Shown here piece by piece: positions 39,201 to 45,856 of a stretch of 64,000 nt of DNA. The position numbers were made by a program, and so were the translations under genes. Each line of letters starts with the position of its first letter. Positions within the stretch are counted from its first letter, which is position 1. The notes under the pieces were generated by a model. That model ran no database searches, was not told the DNA's origin, and saw only the letters and a program-made list of their open reading frames with translations. Source of the DNA: Anas platyrhynchos (Eukaryota; Chordata; Aves; Anseriformes; Anatidae); the NCBI RefSeq assembly GCF_047663525.1, contig NC_092589.1:58461501-58525500 (forward strand), read 5' to 3'.

Positions 39201-39682
39201 TCGCTAGCAAATAAAGCGGACGTTGTTATACAGACTGCCAAACCCAAACTGCTTCATCCGACACAGGACGGAGAGGAGGGCTTCTCAGTGGCAGCACAAC
39301 CCTGCAGAGCCTCTCGGATGACAGCTCCGAGCGACACCCGTGGGCAGCACCCCAACACCCCACGCACACCACGAGCCCGCCAGCAGGCCCGCTACGGCTG
39401 CCTGCCCCGAGGCGTAGCCCCGCAATGGGCAGAGCAGGGGACGGGCTGAGGCCGGGCCGGGGGAACGGGGGCGGCGGCGGGGCGGGCCCGGCCCGGCCGG
39501 GAGGGGACGGGATGGGAGGGGAGGACAGGGGAGGGGAGGGTATGGGCGGCGCTGCCCCCGCCGCACTCACAGTAGTACGCCACCACCGGCTCTCGCTTGT
39601 CCAGCTCCTGCGCGGTCCGCAGGTGGTGCTGGATGCTCTTGAACTGCGGCGGCAGCGGGGGGAGCGCGGCGGCGGCGGCCAT
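2062..39682 (-). CDS. VTA1: VTA1 (LIP5), vesicle trafficking 1; complete eight-exon coding span
   Basis: VTA1/LIP5 is the cytosolic cofactor of the AAA ATPase VPS4. It promotes VPS4 assembly and activity and binds ESCRT-III subunits such as CHMP5 and CHMP1, supporting multivesicular-body sorting, membrane scission and cytokinesis. Joining minus-strand segments 39682-39571, 26231-26137, 22927-22800, 22144-22069, 15750-15639, 9542-9369, 8260-8180 and 2207-2062 gives 924 nt with no internal stop: 307 residues, the length I recall for human VTA1. All introns are GT-AG and every phase matches. Residues 1 to about 160 form the tandem MIT-like N-terminal domain ([14 protein letters not shown] near residue 12). 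A Ser/Thr/Pro-rich linker covers about 165-258. The C-terminal VPS4-binding helical region is about 261-307 ([20 protein letters not shown]). The start has a strong Kozak context (GAGATGG) at the family position, although the frame stays open upstream. Identity rests on remembered homologues, without a database search. Confidence 0.97.
4320..4380. repeat. (TG)n/(TA)n microsatellite
   Basis: Alternating TGTGTG tracts grade into about 13 TA units, ending ATATATT. It lies just upstream of the CR1 fragment in VTA1 intron 7. Confidence 0.9.
4477..5112 (+). mobile_element. CR1 LINE fragment, 3' end
   Basis: The sequence follows the familiar 3' portion of avian CR1: a GACCT...TTGGTGGACACC opening, GGAGTACTGTGTCCAGTT, GACTGGAGCATCTCTC, GGAACACGTTGCCCAGAGCA, and a CACTTCCAACCTCAACC terminus ending GTGATTCT. 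Diagnostic blocks appear in the correct order with many substitutions and indels. This is a typical 5'-truncated copy, on the strand opposite to VTA1. Confidence 0.92.
8180..8260 (-). CDS. VTA1: VTA1 coding exon 7
   Basis: This 81-nt exon completes Gly233, encodes residues 234-259 ([20 protein letters not shown] through SAQSA) and supplies the first base of Gly260. It is the end of the flexible linker before the VPS4-binding region. The donor is GTAAGG and the acceptor TTCGCAG. The linker is more diverged from the recalled human sequence than the flanking domains, as expected. Confidence 0.93.
8261..9368 (-). other. VTA1 intron 6
   Basis: This is a 1108-nt AT-rich intron with T-rich stretches near 9103-9125. 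No repeat or other feature was recognised. Confidence 0.85.
9369..9542 (-). CDS. VTA1: VTA1 coding exon 6 (linker)
   Basis: This is the longest coding exon at 174 nt. It completes Asp175, encodes residues 176-232 and gives the first base of Gly233. The product is a Ser/Thr/Pro-rich linker with an acidic start (DLEREEAG), a [10 protein letters not shown] segment, and [20 protein letters not shown], nearly identical to the recalled human linker. The donor is GTATAT and the acceptor TAACAG. Confidence 0.95.
9835..10880 (-). mobile_element. CR1 LINE remnant, ORF2 endonuclease-RT portion lacking its 3' end
   Basis: Read on the minus strand, 10851-10501 gives an open stretch with [20 protein letters not shown], typical of the C-terminal side of CR1 endonuclease. 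It is followed by [14 protein letters not shown] and [17 protein letters not shown] from the connecting region. Further on, about 10090-9880 encodes remnants of the RT segment corresponding to [20 protein letters not shown]. Stops and frameshifts make it non-functional. The homology ends near 9835, where CR1 would continue into the rest of RT, so the 3' half is missing. The upstream limit is uncertain: purine-rich sequence up to about 11225 may be flanking DNA. Confidence 0.85.
14497..14770 (-). mobile_element. CR1 LINE tail fragment
   Basis: The plus strand reads GGTTGGAAAGAACATCTTGA, then TCCAACCCCCTG, GAGGCTGCCCAGGATTGCG and an AGGACAGAGATGCTACA block. This is the reverse complement of the CR1 3' terminus, here strongly diverged. 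The 3' end of the element lies at about 14497. The outer limit near 14770 is approximate. Confidence 0.8.
15639..15750 (-). CDS. VTA1: VTA1 coding exon 5
   Basis: This exon encodes residues 138-174 plus the first base of Asp175. It begins [20 protein letters not shown], the end of the MIT-like domain, and runs into the linker ([13 protein letters not shown]). The donor is GTATGT and the acceptor TCCTCAG. The HRKYARWKA motif is diagnostic for Vta1. Confidence 0.97.
15751..22068 (-). other. VTA1 intron 4
   Basis: This 6318-nt intron contains an ancient LTR at about 17727-18460. A short imperfect tandem duplication lies at 19220-19267 (CTGTGAATG...AAATACAGTC twice). The rest is AT-rich without recognised features. 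Confidence 0.85.
17727..18460 (+). mobile_element. Ancient avian endogenous-retrovirus solo LTR (ERVL-like)
   Basis: The block resembles a bird LTR family I recall. It opens with TTGGTGCCCGTGTTAAGG, then GGGGATCATCTTTGAGAAGAG and GGGCTGCCTCATGCCAGAC. A purine-rich middle contains CACACTGCAGCCTATGGAGG and TGACCATAACC. The polyadenylation region has AATAAATTAAATTAG at 18290, and the U5-like end contains CATCTCAACCCACAAGC. It is more GC-rich than its surroundings. No retroviral coding sequence flanks it, so it is a solo or isolated LTR. Termini and target duplication are too decayed to fix, and the family assignment is from memory. Its orientation is antisense to VTA1. Confidence 0.65.
22069..22144 (-). 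CDS. VTA1: VTA1 coding exon 4
   Basis: This 76-nt exon completes Lys112 and encodes residues 113-137, from [16 protein letters not shown] to FGELSEE. The donor is GTAAGT and the acceptor AATAG follows a T-rich tract. It is separated from exon 3 by a 655-nt intron, the shortest in the gene. It is too small to be visible as an open frame and was recognised from the protein motif. Confidence 0.96.
22145..22799 (-). other. VTA1 intron 3
   Basis: This is a 655-nt intron. No repeat or RNA gene was recognised. Short overlapping open frames on both strands (22210-22534) show no protein family resemblance. Confidence 0.85.
22800..22927 (-). CDS. VTA1: VTA1 coding exon 3
   Basis: This exon encodes residues 70-111 plus two bases of Lys112. 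It begins [13 protein letters not shown] and ends EDRAGQFH, in the second half of the MIT-like domain. The donor is GTAGGT and the acceptor follows TTTTCAG. Compared with the human protein as I remember it, substitutions include [10 protein letters not shown] for IVGCAHLENY and AGQFHK for AGRFHK. The frame is intact. Confidence 0.96.
24609..24625 (-). promoter_or_regulatory. Candidate CTCF binding motif
   Basis: The minus strand reads TACCACCAGGGGGCACA, an excellent match to the vertebrate CTCF core CCACCAGGGGGC. It lies in the shortest GC-rich patch of an AT-rich intron, which makes a chance match less likely. The binding role is inferred from motif alone. Confidence 0.5.
25906..25950. repeat. 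(TA)n-(CA)n microsatellite
   Basis: A run of TA repeats passes into CACACA repeats, followed by a second short CACACACACA run. It lies about 190 bp from VTA1 exon 2 on its downstream side. Confidence 0.88.
26137..26231 (-). CDS. VTA1: VTA1 coding exon 2
   Basis: This exon completes Cys38 and encodes residues 39-69 ([11 protein letters not shown] through KLMDQLEA), part of the N-terminal MIT-like domain. The acceptor is TAAG and the donor GTAAGT. It ends on a codon boundary. The residues match the vertebrate VTA1 sequence I recall almost exactly. Confidence 0.97.
27250..27309. repeat. (TA)n-(CA)n compound microsatellite
   Basis: About 15 TA units, a TTTATA interruption, and about 13 CA units form a 60-bp compound dinucleotide repeat. 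It is the longest dinucleotide array in the window and is likely polymorphic. Confidence 0.93.
27484..28830 (+). mobile_element. CR1 LINE copy with internal deletions
   Basis: This sense-plus copy runs from the pre-RT region (AATGGCTTTTTTGCCTCAGTC, a broken form of the CR1 GFFASVF motif) into the RT start (GAACTACAGGCCAGTTAGTG, GTGCCCTGCAGGACCATGGA). It then jumps at about 28457 to the 3' part (GGGCCACAAAGATGATCAAG, GTTGTTCAGCCTGGAGAAGA). It ends near CAAACCATTCCATGATACTA. The region between RT and 3' end is absent, as is a block of about 80 bp just before the terminus (near 28791). Frameshifts and stops make it dead. Confidence 0.9.
29716..29873 (+). mobile_element. CR1 LINE 3' tail
   Basis: The segment carries the CR1 end: GGAAGTGTTCAAGGACAGGC, AGCAACCTGGTCTAGTAG, TCCCTGCCAACGGCAGG, and TCTTTAAGGTCCCTTCCAAC. 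It has a decayed ATTCTAT-like terminus. It contains the final block that the neighbouring copy at 27484-28830 lacks, but is a separate, severely 5'-truncated insertion. Confidence 0.9.
32968..33045 (+). repeat. Local duplication, copy 1 (source)
   Basis: This 78-nt segment, beginning GATGAGACAACCCAAG and ending TACTTCGTGCCA, recurs at 33707-33783. It lies in non-repeat intronic DNA and is therefore the likely source copy. Confidence 0.97.
33525..34085 (+). mobile_element. CR1 LINE fragment interrupted by a duplicated local segment
   Basis: CR1 3' sequence begins near 33525 (CACACCTGGAGTGCTGCATC) and continues to about 33682 (AGACTGTTTGAGCTGTGACT). After an insertion at 33684-33783 it resumes (CCAATGACAGGACAACAGGG, GTGGTCAAACAATGGAACAG) and ends at CTTCAACCTCAACGATTCTG. 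Compared with CR1 consensus as I recall it, roughly 100 bp between the two halves has been replaced by the inserted segment. Confidence 0.88.
33707..33783 (+). repeat. Local duplication, copy 2 inside a CR1 element
   Basis: This 77-nt copy differs from 32968-33045 only by loss of one T (CAGTATC against CAGTTATC). It is in direct orientation, about 740 bp downstream, embedded in a CR1 fragment. A perfect 7-bp hairpin (GATGCAC-GATA-GTGCATC, 33684-33701) immediately precedes it. Confidence 0.97.
34621..34648. repeat. Poly(A) tract
   Basis: A run of about 23 A follows CAAAAA-type sequence and is followed by GAAAGC. No retrocopy was recognised upstream on the plus strand. Confidence 0.9.
35270..35308. 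repeat. AT-only inverted/tandem repeat
   Basis: ATAAATTATAAAATTATAAT is followed by related ATTATAAT units, giving overlapping palindromes and direct repeats in pure AT sequence. It may be a slippage product. Confidence 0.75.
35985..36050. repeat. Imperfect short tandem duplication (AAGTTACTATGCCTAT type)
   Basis: The motif ATAAGTTACTATGCCTAT recurs in shortened or altered form (ATAAGTTACTATACG, ATAAGTTACTGTGCCTAT). It gives a degenerate local array of about 65 bp. Confidence 0.8.
37670..37960. other. GC-elevated block of unknown origin in VTA1 intron 1
   Basis: About 290 bp is clearly richer in G and C than the surrounding intron. It opens several overlapping short frames on both strands, none resembling a known protein. 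It has few CpG dinucleotides, so it is not a CpG island. An old unrecognised repeat or a conserved noncoding element are both possible. Confidence 0.4.
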
Positions 39683-39910
39683 CTCGCAGCAACGCCGAGC
39701 GGGCGGCTGCCGATCCCCCGATCCCCGACACCGGCGCCGGAGCCGCAGCCGGAGCCTTGCGCTTCCGGCCCGCTGCGGGACGCGGGGCGCTCCCGGCGGC
39801 GCTAGGCCCGGGGAGAGCGGCCCCTGCCGGCGGGAGGCCGCCCGCGGGACCCCTGAGTCAACCGGGGCCCGGGTGGCTCCGTCCCCCGCGCCCACACGCT
39901 GCCCCCGTAG
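39260..39910. promoter_or_regulatory. CpG island and promoter of VTA1
   Basis: A dense CpG block with GC boxes (GGGCGG-like motifs) surrounds VTA1 exon 1. Its rise and fall are sharp against AT-rich flanks. No TATA box was seen upstream of the VTA1 start, consistent with a broad housekeeping-type promoter. Minus-strand transcription would start shortly upstream of 39682, probably within 39690-39800. Long open frames here on both strands are a by-product of GC content. Confidence 0.85.
39571..39682 (-). CDS. VTA1: VTA1 coding exon 1
   Basis: This exon encodes residues 1-37 plus the first base of Cys38. It begins [14 protein letters not shown] and ends VVAYY, followed by a GTGAGT donor. It lies inside the CpG island. 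An alanine-rich start before LPPLPPQF is usual for the family. The exon contains the first helix of the N-terminal MIT-like domain. Confidence 0.96.
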
Positions 39911-42309
39911 CTCCTTGCTCAGAGAAACCCCCGGGGCTTTTCGTTTTTATTATTATTGTTATTTTTTTTTCCGAGAGGGGGTGAGAGCAGCGAAACAAAA
40001 GGGAGCTGTTGGAGGAAAGTCGTTCAAAATGGTGCTCCTCCACGTTGTGATACTGTCGCACCTGCTGTCTTCTGGCGGTGTGGTGAAATGTTTTTTTTTT
40101 TTATTATTTGTTTTAAATAGCTCTGGTGCCGAGCTTCCCCTGGGCTCCAAATGGCTGTCTGCGAGGCAGGAGGATGTCAATGCTCCAGAGCGTAAAGAAA
40201 GCTGCGTGTTGGAGGGAGCCACGGGGCAGGAGAGATGGCGGCGTTGTCTCATGGCTGTCCTGGGAGAGTGCCGAGGGGAGACTGGAAGGGAAACGATGGC
40301 TGGGCAGAAGAAAGGAAGACAAAGAAACCAAGAGAACAGCGAGTGGTTATAGGACTGGGATGTTGTGGTGGTGTAGAAGCCAGCTGGCCCAAAGCAGCTA
40401 TGCCTTTATGTAAAGGCAGCCACGTCACTTGATGGGTGTATTGAGCTTGTTTCGCTGAAGATCATGGAGGGAACAATTACGGCTGTTTGTTAAGAGAGAG
40501 CTGAAATGGGTGTGATGTCTGGCTAGAGACAAATCTGACTTGCAAACGCATGAGCTGGGGATTGCTTTGAGCGCTGTCTGAGAAAACGAGGCAGCTAGAG
40601 TAGGGTGGAAAGCAATGAAAAAGTCAAAGAAGCACTTAAAATGTGTGCTTGATGTAAGCCACAAAAATACTTTGTATTGCGTTCCGGGAGGCAGGACTGT
40701 ATGTTAATTCTGTAAAAAAGTAGAACTGAACCAAAGAATCCCCAAGTTTATTATGTAATTCCTTTCATAATGAGAATAAAAGCCTCCAAGATCATCTCAA
40801 ACAACTGCTAAGCATTTGAAGTAAAATCAGCACAACATTGAGAAATAAGCACAGGCATGCTATAAATCTCAGAGGGTGTGAAGGTGGAGGGAAGCTGATA
40901 GAAAGCAACATAAATGATGACAAAAGTGATGGGAATTGGGAAGAACGGAAGAAAGAAAAGTTGAGAGGCACTTAAGGATATGTTAAATGTTAGGAAAACA
41001 GATGACAAATATAGGAAAGAGAAGTTTTGACAGCCGTGGGGAAAAGGTTTCTTTACATGGATGTAAAATCACAATCTATTTGTTCAAGAAACTAATGATG
41101 GAATCAGTAACAGAAAAACGTTTGCACTAAAAGGCAACAATGCACATTTTGTTTGCCAGTGAAAAACTGAGGAATTTTCATTTTACTGGAAATGTAGAAA
41201 AAATCTACATCTGGTCTGATTTTGAACAAGAACAGATTTTGAAAATTTCCAGACTTTGACCACTAAAGGAAAGGGCATGGTGATGGGTAGTCCAGTTGCT
41301 AGACACACCCAAAGGGACCTCAGGCAGTCCTGTGCCAGTCCTGGCTCTGCAATGCTCCTGGAAGTAACAGGAAAGTTCCCGGAGGGGCTGGGGACTTTGA
41401 CACTCTTCTAACCTTTCTGAAATATTTTGAAATCTGCAGAAGAACAACAAGCAATGGAAATATGAAGTACTAGGAAAAATAATGATGGGGTGGTGATAAA
41501 GCTACTTTCTTATTGAATGAAAGTCTGATTAAGTGTGATTTGAGTACAATATTTTGCCACTGTACTTAAAACATAGAAGTAATTATTCTTTTTAGTAGAT
41601 GGTGTTATATATGTATATGTATACATATGTTATATGTATACATGGTGTTTTATTTATAAGTATAAAGTTTTTTTTTTTTTTTAACTGAAATTAAAAGTTT
41701 AAATTGCAAAAAGTAACTCCAGATGGATACCAATGTATACAACAAAAAATTAAATGTATTGACCAAAGCACATGACATATTATGCAAATAAGAAGTTAGC
41801 ACAGTGATTGTTATTCCACTTGCAATACTTATAAATATCAAATACAAATAACTAGTTTATCATTGCAAAGATTTGATAGTGTTGTCTGCACATATATTTA
41901 AGACAACATATAACTTATTTCCACAGGGAAAAATGTCACAACATTAATGCTCTAATACAGTGAAAGTACTGAAAGGTATCTTGTTCTTGACAAACATATT
42001 AAAAAAAGACAGAGCTAGTTGTGAGCTATTTCAATGTCCATGGCACAGAAGCAATCAATTCCTAGAAATCTAAATCATGCAATTCCATTTACATAAGGAG
42101 GACTACTTTTGTGGGTGAGGATTACAAAGCACTTATAACCCAGCCTTGTTTGAGACTGCTTAACTAACAGCTGGTGCTAAAAGGTTTTCTTGTAAATTTT
42201 CTAGAATTTTTCAAATATTCCTAAAAGGACCCTTCCTCTCAGCAGGATCTCAACTTCATCTGCTTTTCTACTGGATGAAAGCATCTTAAATGCTTCTTTC
42301 CGTTTCCAT
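39911..42309. other. Intergenic DNA, VTA1 side
   Basis: After the CpG island the sequence becomes AT-rich. It holds short T runs (40092-40103, 41670-41684) and a TATATGTATAC-type repeat near 41607-41642. No gene or transposon was recognised. Open frames at 40126-40432 lack family resemblance. Confidence 0.7.
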
Positions 42310-42314
42310 TTCAC

Positions 42315-42400
42315 ATTTTAGTTTCCTTTTCCCTTTTACCTTTCCCTTTCCATTCCCTTTTCCTTTTCTTTCCCTTTCCTTTCCCTCCCCCTCCCTTCCC
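42315..42400. repeat. Polypyrimidine tract (CCCTTTTC-like)
   Basis: An irregular run of C and T only, with minor interruptions, built from TTTCCCTTT-like units. It lies about 110 bp before the solo LTR. It produces a spurious lysine/glycine-rich frame on the minus strand. Confidence 0.9.
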
Positions 42401-42509
42401 AAAGCTACACTTAATTCAGGAAGTAATGCTGTTCTTATTTCCTTCAGTGTTACAGGCCTCAGACTGTGCTGAAAGACACTAATGGATTCTGTTTGACTTT
42501 GCTGGTTCC

Positions 42510-42924
42510 TGTGATAAATTAGTGGGGGTTTGTTCATTGTTTTTGAGGAATTTGGAGAATCTGCTGAGGGGATAAGGTTGCACAATTTAACGGCCTTGAT
42601 AAGGGGATGGATTAAGCAAGCAGATAGCAGGAGGGGGTGTTGGGTAAACATCCTTGAGTGAAACAAGACTCTGTGAAATCCCTTACCACAAGACATCCTG
42701 TCGACCCCCCTCTCAACAATAGACTGCGCAGCCTCAGCCAGTTCAACAAGGCCCGACAAGCCAGAACTCGACTGCTATAAAACAGCAACCCTGGAAAGGG
42801 AAGTTGCGTGCAGTTGTGGAGTGGAGACTCCCCAGCCGCCCAGCGCTGTTCTGCTTGTGTCTGCTTACTTGATTAATAAAATAATTTCAATAGACCAGAA
42901 AATTGTGTGGTCTAATTTATAACA
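42510..42924 (+). mobile_element. Solo LTR of an endogenous retrovirus, with target-site duplication
   Basis: A 415-bp element starts TGTGATAAATTAG and ends CTAATTTATAACA, so its ends form a 13-bp inverted repeat with one mismatch and have the TG...CA boundaries of LTRs. It is flanked by a perfect 5-bp direct duplication, GTTCC (42505-42509 and 42925-42929). Inside are a TATA box (TATAAAA, 42776-42782) and a polyadenylation signal (AATAAA, 42875-42880) in LTR order, so it reads on the plus strand. No gag, pol or env sequence adjoins it, so it is a recombined solo LTR. The 5-bp duplication fits several ERV classes; I do not assign a family. Confidence 0.93.
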
Positions 42925-42946
42925 GTTCCCAAATCTTTGTTAAGTA

Positions 42947-43640
42947 GTGACAAAGAGTCACTGCTCAGTGCATCTGGGGGAGGAATGCCCTTGGGTGAGG
43001 AACAATCCCAGGCACCAGTACACATTGGGGACCACTCAGCTGGACAGCAGCTCTGCAAAAAAGGACCTTGGAGTCCTGGCAAATATCAAGTTGAACTTGA
43101 GTGCCCTTGCTGCTAAGAAGGCTAACAGTATTCTTGGCTGTATTAGGCAAAGTATTGTCAGCAGGTCAAAGGAGGTGATCCTTCCTTTCTTCTCAGCATA
43201 GTTGAGGCCGCACCTGGAGTACTGTATCCAGTTCTGCCCCCCATGCAGTACAAGAGAGACCTGAATGTACTGGAAAGGGTTCAACACAGACTCACCAAGA
43301 TGATCAGGGGGCTGGAGCCCCTCTCGTATGAGGAGAAGCTGAGGGAGCTGGGTCTTTTCAGCCTGGAGAAGAGGAGGCTCAGGGGGGATCTTATCAATGT
43401 GTATAAATACTTGAAGGGAGGATGCAAGGAAGATGGATCCTCAGTGTTGTCCAGTGACAGGAAAAGAGGCAATGAGCACAAACTGGAGGTTCTGTATGAA
43501 CATCAGGAAGCACGTTACTGTGCAGTTGGATGAACACTAGTACAATGGGCAGCCTGGTCTGAGTATCTCATCTTGAGCAGAGGATTGGAACAGATGGCCT
43601 CCAAAGGTCCCATCAAAACCAGCCATTCTGTGATTCTATG
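42947..43640 (+). mobile_element. CR1 LINE 3' fragment, comparatively well preserved
   Basis: The fragment begins near CAAAGAGTCACTGCTCAGTG and continues through AAAGGACCTTGGAGTCCTGG, GCACCTGGAGTACTGTATCC, AGGGGGCTGGAGCCCCTCTC and CTTTTCAGCCTGGAGAAGAG. It ends GCCATTCTGTGATTCTATG. The internal frame 43243-43533 ([35 protein letters not shown]) is the typical C-terminal CR1 ORF2 translation. It starts about 20 bp after the solo LTR. It is 5'-truncated and non-functional. Confidence 0.93.
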
Positions 43641-43721
43641 TCTGAGTCTCTTGGCATATTGAGATTCAGAACAAAATTGTTCAGTTGCAGAAAATTATTA
43701 GCAAAGAAGAGGAGATTTTCT

Positions 43722-43722
<1 letters not shown>

Positions 43723-43763
<41 letters not shown>
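43723..43763. repeat. Poly(T) run of 41 bases
   Basis: An uninterrupted T run about 80 bp after the CR1 3' end. On the minus strand it would be a poly(A) tail, but no retrocopy was recognised in the minus-strand sequence preceding it (43764-43900). Confidence 0.95.
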
Positions 43764-45819
43764 CTCTTGGAAATTGCGGGTATTTGAAAAACAAATGAAA
43801 AATAGCCGATTGTTATGACTGTAATTTGTCCATATTTTATGCAGGAAGCTATCTCCTCCTTTCCATTTCTCAAATCTGATTTTTTCCATGACCTCACTTC
43901 AGCACAAGGAATGAAATTACTTCTAAGCTGAGGTCCTATTAGTCCTTAAAATGAAACTGTAGCACAAGAAAACATCTTGTTCTTGTCCAAACCTAGAAAA
44001 ATACACATATTTCATTGAATGATTTCTGTATGCAGACTTCTTTTTAATTGTTACACTAGCAACTTAGTCAAAACAATAGCTAGTCAGATATGACATTGCA
44101 GAAAATTTGATGGGTCTAATTCTGCAGTCATACACAGGCAAACCTCTCACTGAAATCATGACTGCACCAAAAAAAGACTTTTTTTTTTTTTCTTTTCACA
44201 CTTTTAAGCTTCTTGTGCAAAATGAAATCATAAAACCCCTTTACTCCTTCAAATTGTAATTGTACAAAATTGGTAAATGCTTTGTGAAAGTGCTCCATTT
44301 TTCCCTTTAATACTGCATCTTAAACCATAAGTATATGTTCCAGCAAGTTACACACACACATAGAAAAAAAAACAAAAACAAAACAAACAAACAAACAAAA
44401 AAAAAAACAGAACAAAGCGAACAAAAAACAACAAAGGAACCCTAAAATTTATTTTAAATTCAAATGATAATGAAGGCAAGACATTCAAATCAGCATGAAG
44501 AGTACCATGCCAGTCTCTCACTTCTAAAAGGATATTCACAGCTAGCGGATGACTACAGCTGGAATGCTGCACCCTAGGCTGATACCAATGAATGTGTTGT
44601 CACCACAGTGGATTGCAACAGTGGTGCTGCTTGGGAAAAATGTTTGAACAATTTCTGATACTTAGAGAGTATCCCATATTACTGATTAATTCTCAAATCA
44701 TATGAACATGGAAGGAATTTGGAATAGCTTTTCCTGTCAGGCTGACAACCTCATCACAAAGACATTCCTCTGGAAGACGAATTACTGCAGGCAGCAGGTC
44801 ATAAACATATTACTTGTGTGAATGTTATTATTACCTTTGTCCTATACATAGAAACAAAAATTATTCACATAATGAGGTGTCTTTTAGATTGGAATTAAGT
44901 GTTAGATGACTTCTCTTTGGCAGTAATCATGAGTGTGATTCTCTTCTGCAATGCTGCATAGAAGACAGGAGATTTTTTTTTTGTTATAGCTTTAGACCTT
45001 TATAAATATGCAGGTGGACAGGGTAATAAATGACTAAAAATGATTGACATCACTGACTTTTTATGAAACATAGCATTCTAAATGTGATCTCAAAAAATTC
45101 AGCAACACACAAGACCAATGTAATCACAGTGAATGTGTATATAGCAGGAAGGAAAATTGTATTTTCAATGCCCTCTGGCACCATGCATGAAGTAATGTTA
45201 AATGTTTTATCAAGTGCTGCCACATTACACATATATATTGCATTCACTTCAAAACCAAAAAGTTGAATCTGAAGCCTAAAAGCCACAACTTCAAGAATAA
45301 TCCTTAACTAAACAGAGAAGATATAAAAGATAGTGTAAAACATCTTCTGGAGGATGTTTTCCTGTTTGATGCTCTTACATGTGGCATAAAGGTGAAAAAA
45401 CGCTCTGGGTGCCATTACAATCACCAGCTGTAATGCCCAGAATACCTAATCTGTAGCAGAAACATTGTTAGGTCATTTAAAACTGCATTAGGATAGCTAA
45501 AGTTGGCACATGCTGGAATAATCTGCAAGCCTGTTTTTTAAAAAAATCAAATGTATAAGAACATAGGTGACACAGTAAAAGTAGAAATCACTGTTATGTT
45601 TCAACTGGAAAAGCTCACTTGCTTTCTGAAAGGTCTGGATTGTTGTTATGAAGGACAGAAAGTACAACTCCATATTTAGTCACAAATGCAAGGTCATTGA
45701 AAGGAAAGTATCCATTAAAAAGCTAAGTGATAATTCGACCAATCAGTTAGTGCTTCTTATATGGAAACATTATGTTTAATTTTTAGGAGTTTATTGTCTT
45801 AGTATTGGATCTCTACAAT

Positions 45820-45856
45820 TAAAAAAAAAAAAAAAAAGAGAGAGAGAGAGAGAGAA
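45820..45856. repeat. Poly(A)-(GA)n simple repeat
   Basis: A run of about 18 A passes directly into roughly nine GA units. Confidence 0.93.

Larger units (their letters stand above)
26232..39570 (-). other. VTA1 intron 1
   Basis: The largest intron at 13339 nt. It contains a TA/CA microsatellite (27250-27309), three CR1 copies (27484-28830, 29716-29873, 33525-34085), an A-rich tract (34621-34648), a T-rich stretch (36171-36199) and local AT-rich repeats at 35270-35308 and 35985-36050. A GC-elevated patch of unknown origin sits at 37670-37960. Confidence 0.85.

Noticed and set aside
39597-40352. A 251-codon plus-strand frame across the VTA1 CpG island
   Set aside because: Frames without stops are expected in GC-rich DNA. 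The sequence is arginine/glycine-rich, has no recognised domain, and overlaps VTA1 exon 1 antisense.
42286-42759. A 157-codon minus-strand frame
   Set aside because: It reads antisense through the solo LTR and the neighbouring polypyrimidine tract. Composition and position explain it.
43613-43897. Possible processed retrocopy in front of a poly(A) run on the minus strand
   Set aside because: The 41-base run is real, but the sequence preceding it has no resemblance to a coding or RNA gene that I can recognise.
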